This document shows, in pieces, positions 14,281-19,063 of a stretch of DNA of 19,063 nucleotides. The translations under genes were made by a program, and so were the position numbers. The notes under the pieces were generated by a model. That model saw only the letters and a program-made list of their open reading frames with translations, made no database searches and was not told the origin of the DNA. Positions within the stretch are counted from its first letter, which is position 1; each line of letters starts with the position of its first letter. This DNA is from an uncultured Clostridia bacterium (GTDB taxonomy: Bacteria; Bacillota; Clostridia; Oscillospirales; Acutalibacteraceae): the NCBI GenBank assembly GCA_946405565.1, contig CAMJHU010000005.1, positions 1-19,063 on the forward strand. Reading direction: 5' to 3'.

Positions 14281-15714
14281 TTAGCGATAATTTCTTCTTC
14301 TGGCTTTGCGGCGGGAAACATTGCGCTTGAGACTGTCCAACCGCTGCTTGCGGGTGTAGGAATACGCCAGATAGCCCGCCACGCCGAGAATCACCAGCAC
14401 CAGAAATACCCGGAAGAGCGTGGAGGAAAAGAGCGTGTTCACGCCGTCGAGAAAGTAGAGCAGAGCGCTGCGATCCACCGACTCGTCCGCCACGAGATTG
14501 ACCTGACCGATCTCCTCGCCGTCATAGCTCAGATAAGCCACGCCGAGCTTCTGCCCCTTCTTGACGGGCGCCTTCACCACGTCGCTGTCGCGCTCCACGC
14601 GCTTGATGACGCTGGTAGCCTTCACGCCCTTGGGCAGCAGCGTGCTGAAATCGTCCTGCGGCACGGCGATGATTTTATCCTTATTCCACGCGAGCTTGAG
14701 TTCCATTTCGTCCACCGGTTCTTCGGTGTTGTAGATATCCACCAGATAGAGATTGTTGAACGCCCACTCAAAGAGGTTTCTCGCGTCGATAAAGGCGTAG
14801 TTGGTATCCTTGGAGGAAGTGGCGCCGTCGTTGAGCAGCGCGACGATGTAGCGGTAGCCGCTTTTTTTGGCATAGCCGGCAAAGCAGTGTCCCGACGCGT
14901 CGAGATAACCGGTCTTGACGCCTTCGCAGTACTGATAATAATAGCTGGTGCCGTCGGCGCCGGTCGCGCCTTCGCGGATGAGCAGGTTGGTGGACACCAC
15001 ATGCTGGACTTCGTCGTGCTTGTTGGTGGGCTTGATGCCGTAGGAACGGGGGGTATAGGCGATTTCCGCCAGCACGGGGATATTCATGAGATGGTTGGCG
15101 ATGAGCGCCATGTCGTGCGCGGTGGAGTAATGGTTTTCAAAATCGGTGGTCAGACCCGACGCGCATTTGAAGTGGGTATTGGTGCAGCCGATTTCGGCGG
15201 CGCGGTCATTCATGAAATTGATGAAATCCTCATTGCTGTCTTTGCCGTAGTACTGCTTGCAGATGTAATAGCCGATGGCTTCGGCGGCGCAGTTTTCGGA
15301 GGCAACCAGCGCTTCATAGACCAGATCTTTCAGCGTGAAACGCTCGTTGACCTTGATGTTGGTCCACATGCCGGTCACGCCCTCTTTGTTGTAGTTGACA
15401 AAGCGCACCGCACGGGAATCCACCGTTACCATTTCGTTTTCGAAATCCTCGGCGCGTTCATAGGCGAGGATGCAGGTCATCATCTTGGTCAGGGAGGCGG
15501 GGAGCATTTTCTTGTCGGCATTGAGTTCATAGACCGGTTTGCCGGTATCCATATTGAGCATATAGACAGCCTTGCAGCGGGGGGTATAGTCGGTCTTGAA
15601 GGCGGCGTGAACCTGTGCGGGGGTGCCGCAGAGAGTCAGACAGAATGCCGCCGCGAGCAGCAGCGAAGTCAGCGCCGTCAGCTTTTTCCCGATACGGGCA
15701 GCCATGACGTTCAT
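14281..15714 (-). CDS. D-alanyl-D-alanine carboxypeptidase, S11 family
   Basis: This 477-residue low-molecular-weight penicillin-binding protein removes the terminal D-Ala from peptidoglycan pentapeptides. It has a signal peptide (1-37, cleavage likely after VHA), the catalytic S-x-x-K at S74-K77 in ASLTK, S-x-N at S139-N141 in SENC, and K-T-G at 267-269. A beta-rich C-terminal domain with VKKGQKLGVAYLSYDGEEIG is followed by a transmembrane helix and a basic tail (RKARRRNYR). A real TM rather than an amphipathic helix anchors it. The ATG at 15714 fits AAAAAGGA about 12 bp upstream and the promoter at 15764-15791, which lies inside the longer frame reaching 15900. The lipoprotein gene follows on the same strand, with the MITE in between. 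Confidence 0.93.
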   Translation of the reverse strand: MNVMAARIGKKLTALTSLLLAAAFCLTLCGTPAQVHAAFKTDYTPRCKAVYMLNMDTGKPVYELNADKKMLPASLTKMMTCILAYERAEDFENEMVTVDSRAVRFVNYNKEGVTGMWTNIKVNERFTLKDLVYEALVASENCAAEAIGYYICKQYYGKDSNEDFINFMNDRAAEIGCTNTHFKCASGLTTDFENHYSTAHDMALIANHLMNIPVLAEIAYTPRSYGIKPTNKHDEVQHVVSTNLLIREGATGADGTSYYYQYCEGVKTGYLDASGHCFAGYAKKSGYRYIVALLNDGATSSKDTNYAFIDARNLFEWAFNNLYLVDIYNTEEPVDEMELKLAWNKDKIIAVPQDDFSTLLPKGVKATSVIKRVERDSDVVKAPVKKGQKLGVAYLSYDGEEIGQVNLVADESVDRSALLYFLDGVNTLFSSTLFRVFLVLVILGVAGYLAYSYTRKQRLDSLKRNVSRRKARRRNYR

Positions 15715-15763
15715 GGGGATCACCATTCCTTTTTGATTTTTTCTGTCGATGTGCGTATCTTCC

Positions 15764-15791
15764 ATTATAGCACATTCCTTCGCAAATGCAA
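15764..15791 (-). promoter_or_regulatory. Extended -10 promoter of the carboxypeptidase gene
   Basis: On the minus strand, TTGCAT (15786-15791), a 16-bp spacer ending in TGC, and a perfect TATAAT (15764-15769). The TGn of an extended -10 is present. The predicted start near 15757 leaves a leader of about 42 nt. Confidence 0.78.
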
Positions 15792-15854
15792 AGGGATAAA
15801 ACCAAAGAAAACGTAAATTATCGGTAAATAGTATGAAAAAGTTGTGATTAGGCG

Positions 15855-15883
15855 TTGTTTTCGGGGAGAGAATGTTGTATAAT
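15855..15883 (+). promoter_or_regulatory. Upstream promoter of the metallophosphoesterase gene
   Basis: TTGTTT (15855-15860), a 17-bp spacer and a perfect TATAAT (15878-15883). A transcript from about 15890 soon meets a short hairpin (GCTG-cgaaaa-CAGC, about 15902-15915) followed by eight T residues (15917-15925), so this promoter may feed a very short RNA or an attenuated leader. Confidence 0.5.
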
Positions 15884-15948
15884 AAGAACCGCCCTGCCAA
15901 AAGCTGCGAAAACAGCGTTTTTTTTACGGGTTTCTCACAAAATAATGC

Positions 15949-15977
15949 TTGTCAAGCGGCGTGAAATGTTATACAAT
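15949..15977 (+). promoter_or_regulatory. Main sigma-A promoter of the metallophosphoesterase gene
   Basis: TTGTCA (15949-15954), a 17-bp spacer and TACAAT (15972-15977), each matching 5 of 6. The predicted start near 15984 lies downstream of the in-frame ATG at 15976 and TTG at 15949, so both are excluded as starts. The TTG at 16015 is the first usable codon. Confidence 0.75.
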
Positions 15978-16014
15978 GAAAAGAGAATGCCGACAGGGAA
16001 GGGACGGTGCGGGT

Positions 16015-16734
16015 TTGATTTATGTGACGGGCGATATGCACGGAAGCGTATCGCGCTTTGAGGAAAAACAATTTGATAAGCTGCGGAGCGGCGATATCCT
16101 GATGGTGTGCGGCGATTTCGGCTTTATCTGGAACTGCGATTTGCAGGAGGACAAGATTCTTCAGTTTATGGAGCGTCAGAAGTACCGCATCCTGTTTATC
16201 GACGGCTGCCACGAGAACTTTGACCGGCTGTACAGCTATCCGGAGGAGGAATGGTGCGGGGGGCGGATTCACCGGGTCAACGGCAATGTGTATCACCTCT
16301 GCCGCGGACAGGTGTTCGAGATAGAAGGACAGAAGATTTTCACGATGGGCGGGGGCTACAGTGACGACGCGGAGCTGCGCCGCAGCCGCGGTATGCGCTG
16401 GTGGAACGAGGAAACCCCTACCCCGGAGGAAATGGAAGAAGCCGCCAATGTCCTCTATGAGCATTCGCTGAAGGTGGACTATATCATTACCCATGAATGT
16501 CCCACCAAGATCAAGAATATGCTGTCCCGCCGTCCGAATCACGCGGACGCCATGATGGTTCAGAATTCCCTCACGGGTTTTTTTGACGATATCAGCAGGC
16601 GGGTGGAATATAAGCACTGGTTTTTCGGTTCGCAGCATCAGGACAGGCATATTTCGTCAAAGCATACGGCGGTATTTGTGGAAGTGCTGCCGCTGGAGGT
16701 GCCGAAGACGCCGTTTGAGAGACGGCAGAATTAG
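16015..16734 (+). CDS. Calcineurin-like metallophosphoesterase
   Basis: The 239-residue protein begins (M)IYVTGDMHG, the usual opening of this family. Metal-binding motifs in order are GDMHG (D and H), GDFGF, GCHENF in place of GNHE, and THECP. FGSQHQDR stands where the family has GHxH. Two positions are thus altered (N to C, H to S), but Asp and His ligands remain. The substrate is unknown; relatives include phosphodiesterases and protein phosphatases. The TTG start at 16015 has AAGGGA 10 bp upstream and gives exactly the family's N terminus; the promoter position rules out earlier codons. The TAG stop lies inside the AATTAGCCGC head of dispersed element copy D. Confidence 0.88.
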   Translation: MIYVTGDMHGSVSRFEEKQFDKLRSGDILMVCGDFGFIWNCDLQEDKILQFMERQKYRILFIDGCHENFDRLYSYPEEEWCGGRIHRVNGNVYHLCRGQVFEIEGQKIFTMGGGYSDDAELRRSRGMRWWNEETPTPEEMEEAANVLYEHSLKVDYIITHECPTKIKNMLSRRPNHADAMMVQNSLTGFFDDISRRVEYKHWFFGSQHQDRHISSKHTAVFVEVLPLEVPKTPFERRQN

Positions 16735-16935
16735 CCGCGAAGCGGCGGGGGAGTCGAGGGGGGCCACTGCCCTCCTCGCGGGTGCAGGGCAGGAGCCCTG
16801 CCGGGGACCGGGGCGGCGCCCCGGCAGGCAGCACAGCGTGCTGCCGAGCGAGACGAGCCAAGACATACAACGGGGAAGGGCGGATACAGAAGGGAACCCC
16901 GCCAAAATCGTTTTTCGCCCAAGCAACAGAAAAAA
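16730..16935 (+). repeat. Hairpin-rich dispersed element, copy D (plus sense)
   Basis: It starts at AATTAGCCGC, which includes the stop codon of the upstream gene. Hairpins follow in the family order: GAGGGGGG-ccactg-CCCTCCTC (16756-16777), GGCAGG-agc-CCTGCC (16788-16802), CCGGGGC-ggc-GCCCCGG (16808-16824) and GGCAGCAC-agc-GTGCTGCC (16827-16845). Then come GAGCGAGACGAGCC and a tail with ACAACGGGGAAGGGCGGAT. It lacks the GTGAATA head of copies B and C. No gene is supported between 16735 and 17042. Confidence 0.87.
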
Positions 16936-16951
16936 ACAAGCGCGTTTTGCG

Positions 16952-16993
16952 CTCCCTCAGTCGCTACGCGACAGCTCCCTCGGAGAGGGAGCC
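16952..16993 (+). repeat. Partial copy of the MITE-like element
   Basis: It aligns with 14142-14185 of the complete element: CTCCCTCAGTC, then CTACGC, then GACAGC, then GAGGGAGCC. It contains two hairpins, GTCGC-tac-GCGAC and GCTCCCTC-gga-GAGGGAGC (16974-16992). The first stem differs from GTCAGC-tac-GCTGAC in the complete copy but still pairs. No terminal inverted repeats or right half are present. It directly follows copy D of the other family. Confidence 0.75.
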
Positions 16994-17042
16994 AATATAG
17001 AGCCAAAATAAAATAATTTCAATACAAAGGACGGAGTTCATC

Positions 17043-17654
17043 ATGAAAAACATCAGCAGCAACAAAAATCTCATCACGATCGCGGTTATCTGTGTGTGCT
17101 GTGTCGTGATCTTTGCCGCCGTGATCATTCTGATTTCACGCGGCAAGTCGGACGCGGACGACGGGGAAGACCTCAGCGAGCCGATCATTCACACCCAGGT
17201 GGACGAAAACGGCAATCTCATCGTGGCGGAGGGCAGCGATTATCTGCCCGAAAGCTGCGTGGGAAGCTGGGCGATTGCCAAAAAAGCCCATATCATTCAG
17301 TCCCCCCGCAACACCGATATGTCCGAGAAGGAAGCCGTCAAACAGGAATACAACAGCGAGGGCGTGCTGCTGGCGTATGACTGCTACAAGACCAGCCGCG
17401 TGGGAAGCGTTTTCTCCCCGTTCTACAAGGTGCAGGACAAATGTTCCCCCGATCTGATGGACGCGGTGGGTATGCAGAGCGACGGTATTCTCGACGAATT
17501 CGGCAAGGACGCGGCGATTACCCGCATCGAGGTGTATGACCAGAGCGGGGCGAATCTCTATGACACGGTCTTTGTGATCAACGACACCCATCTGATCTAT
17601 TACGGCACCGGCAATTTCGTCTTTGACGCGACCAAAGTGGAAGCGGTGGGATAA
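17043..17654 (+). CDS. Single-pass membrane-anchored protein of unknown function
   Basis: The protein has 203 residues. A short basic N terminus leads into one transmembrane segment (about 10-32), followed by an acidic linker (SDADDGEDLSEP) and a domain of about 150 residues outside the cell. The domain has CVGSWAIAKKAHI, Cys residues in CYKTSRVG and DKCSP, and ends in strand-like FVINDTHLIYYGTGNFVFDATKV. I do not recognise the family. A start ATG with GGAG 7 bp upstream fits. Its promoter was not found; the upstream 300 bp are repeat DNA. The M42 gene begins 49 bp downstream with no terminator, so cotranscription is likely. Confidence 0.75.
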   Translation: MKNISSNKNLITIAVICVCCVVIFAAVIILISRGKSDADDGEDLSEPIIHTQVDENGNLIVAEGSDYLPESCVGSWAIAKKAHIIQSPRNTDMSEKEAVKQEYNSEGVLLAYDCYKTSRVGSVFSPFYKVQDKCSPDLMDAVGMQSDGILDEFGKDAAITRIEVYDQSGANLYDTVFVINDTHLIYYGTGNFVFDATKVEAVG

Positions 17655-17703
17655 GGATTGCCCGCGTGACCCAACCAACTATTTTTGAGGAGACACAAAC
17701 AAC

Positions 17704-18732
17704 ATGGCTGTGAAGGATATACTTTTAGGGCTTTCCAATGCCAACGGACCGTCGGGCGCGGAAGGCTCGGCGGCACGTCTGGCGATGGAGCTGCTTTCCG
17801 ATTTCACCCCCGTCGTGCGGGATTCACTGGGCAATGTCATCGCCGAACTGGGCGACCTCAACGCCGCCCGCCATATCCTGATTGACGCGCATATCGATGA
17901 AATCGGTCTGGTGGTGACCGCCATTGACGACAACGGCTTTCTGCACTTTGCTCCCTGCGGCGGTGTGGACCGGAGAGTGCTGATGGGCAGTGAGGTCAGC
18001 GTCATGACCAAACAAAAAATCAGCGGCATCGTCTGCTGCCGTCCGCCTCACCTGACGGTGGGCGAGGACGTGGGCAAGGTGCCTGCCTTTAAGGATATGG
18101 CGGTGGATATCGGTTACGGCGCCGACAGGGCGCGGGAACTGGTGCCGATCGGCACGCGTATTGCCATGAAGGGCAGACCTGCCGCGCTGCTGGGCAGCCG
18201 CGTGTCGGGCAAGGCGCTCGACAACCGCGCCGGCGCTGCCGCGATTATCCGCACGGTGGAACTGCTGGAACCCAAGTGCGCCCGTCTGGACTGCCATGTG
18301 ACGGCGCTGCTCTCCACCCGCGAGGAAGTGGGACATCTGGCGGCGAGCTGCGCGGCGTTTTCCGTGGCGCCGACAGAAGCCGTGGCGGTGGATGTGGGAT
18401 TTGCCGCCTATCCCGGCTGTCCCGACGAGGAATGCGGCAAGCTGGGAGCGGGACCCATGATCGGTTTTTCGCCGGTACTCAGCCGCGCCATCAGCAAAAA
18501 GCTCACCGAACTTGCGGATCGCGAGGGAATCGCGTGGCAGTATGACGTGATGGGCGGTAAGACCGGCACCAATGCCGACGATATCGCCGTGACTGCCGGC
18601 GGTATTCTCACCGGTCTGATCTCCATTCCCGAAAGAAGTATGCACACCCCCGTCGAAGTGGTGGACTGCGACGATGTGGAGCGTACGGCGCAGCTTCTCG
18701 CCGCCTATATCAGGAGCGGCGGCATCCACTGA
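17704..18732 (+). CDS. M42 family metallo-aminopeptidase
   Basis: This 342-residue cytoplasmic co-catalytic zinc aminopeptidase (glutamyl aminopeptidase / PepA-FrvX type) removes N-terminal residues from peptides. The metal site is complete: H63 and D65 in DAHIDEIG, bridging D173 in KALDNRAG, catalytic E207 and E208 in STREEVG, D230 in AVDVGF, and H314 in SMHTPVE. Members often form dodecameric tetrahedral shells. The ATG has GAGGAG 11 bp upstream. A second M42 gene starts 25 bp after its stop, so the pair forms an operon and may build a mixed complex or split substrate specificity. The length is typical. Confidence 0.93.
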   Translation: MAVKDILLGLSNANGPSGAEGSAARLAMELLSDFTPVVRDSLGNVIAELGDLNAARHILIDAHIDEIGLVVTAIDDNGFLHFAPCGGVDRRVLMGSEVSVMTKQKISGIVCCRPPHLTVGEDVGKVPAFKDMAVDIGYGADRARELVPIGTRIAMKGRPAALLGSRVSGKALDNRAGAAAIIRTVELLEPKCARLDCHVTALLSTREEVGHLAASCAAFSVAPTEAVAVDVGFAAYPGCPDEECGKLGAGPMIGFSPVLSRAISKKLTELADREGIAWQYDVMGGKTGTNADDIAVTAGGILTGLISIPERSMHTPVEVVDCDDVERTAQLLAAYIRSGGIH

Positions 18733-18757
18733 AACTGGGGAAGGAGACGGATCTATT

Positions 18758-19063
18758 ATGATACTGCGTGAAACATTGGCGCGGCTTTCCGATCTGTATG
18801 GCATTTCGGGTCGGGAGGACGCGGTCAGAGACTTTATTCTCAAGGAAATCGAGCCGTACTGTGAAACCGTAGAGGTCAGCAGCACCGGTTGCATTATCGC
18901 ATACAAGAAGGGCAGGGTTCCCGCCGCGCATAAGCTCATGCTGTGCGCCCATATGGACGAGGTGGGCATGATTGTCACCGATATCAACGAAAACGGACTG
19001 CTCAAATTTGCCACCGTCGGCGGCATTGACCGCCGGGTGCTCTGCGGTACCGCCGTGCTGGTG
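18758..19063 (+). CDS. Second M42 family aminopeptidase (3' end outside window)
   Basis: Only the first 102 codons are present. They show the M42 N-terminal region: YGISGRED near residue 14, then LCAHMDEVGMIVT with H65 and D67, followed by FATVGGIDRRVL. The last stretch closely parallels the upstream paralogue (FAPCGGVDRRVL), so the two are tandem paralogues rather than fragments of one gene. The ATG at 18758 has GGGGAAGGAG 11 bp upstream. The remaining active-site residues lie beyond the window and cannot be checked. Confidence 0.9.
   Translation, partial: MILRETLARLSDLYGISGREDAVRDFILKEIEPYCETVEVSSTGCIIAYKKGRVPAAHKLMLCAHMDEVGMIVTDINENGLLKFATVGGIDRRVLCGTAVLV

Noticed and set aside
15715..15900. 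N-terminal extension of the carboxypeptidase
   Set aside because: The extension contains the gene's own promoter and would bury the signal peptide; a start at 15714 is consistent with all signals.

Overview
The window looks like chromosome of a GC-rich gut-type Clostridia bacterium, probably of the Ruminococcus/Oscillospiraceae kind. This is inferred from Firmicutes-type strong Shine-Dalgarno sequences and sigma-A promoters, GTG/TTG starts, a Ruminococcus-like Thr/Lys/Pro linker protein, a clostridial-type OGG, an M23/LysM/G5 cell-wall enzyme and a DacA-type carboxypeptidase. No tRNA, rRNA, CRISPR array, phage gene or transposase was seen. Gene content is ordinary housekeeping and cell envelope; the unusual material lies between the genes.

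Layout. 1-1107: 3' end of a Thr-rich surface-type protein and its terminator. 1118-2097: 8-oxoguanine DNA glycosylase behind a possible operator, ending in a bidirectional terminator. 2117-5262: minus-strand operon of two membrane proteins and a SEC-C protein. 5371-7516: a divergent NUDIX hydrolase / M14 carboxypeptidase pair bracketed by two inverted copies of a hairpin-rich dispersed element. 7664-10001: PAP2 phosphatase and membrane HD-GYP-like protein under one strong promoter, with a terminator. 9996-13285: minus-strand M23 peptidase and zinc-dependent phospholipase C family protein, the latter behind a leader hairpin. 13481-15791: minus-strand D,D-carboxypeptidase followed by a lipoprotein gene, separated by a 145-bp MITE-like insertion with a perfect 10-bp target duplication. 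15855-19063: metallophosphoesterase, a third copy of the dispersed element, a membrane-anchored protein, and two tandem M42 aminopeptidases, the second cut by the window end.

How the genes fit together. PAP2 (undecaprenyl-pyrophosphate recycling), M23 endopeptidase, D,D-carboxypeptidase and M14 peptidase all fit peptidoglycan synthesis, trimming and recycling. OGG and NUDIX are repair/sanitation functions, and the M42 pair is for peptide turnover.

Main discovery candidate. Three copies of a roughly 200-bp modular element each begin at the stop codon of the gene upstream of them and lie in the same sense as that gene. They carry an ordered series of short hairpins, mostly with three-base loops, whose stems change by compensating substitutions between copies. 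A second family, the MITE-like element at 14123-14267 and a partial copy at 16952-16993, is also built from triloop hairpins.
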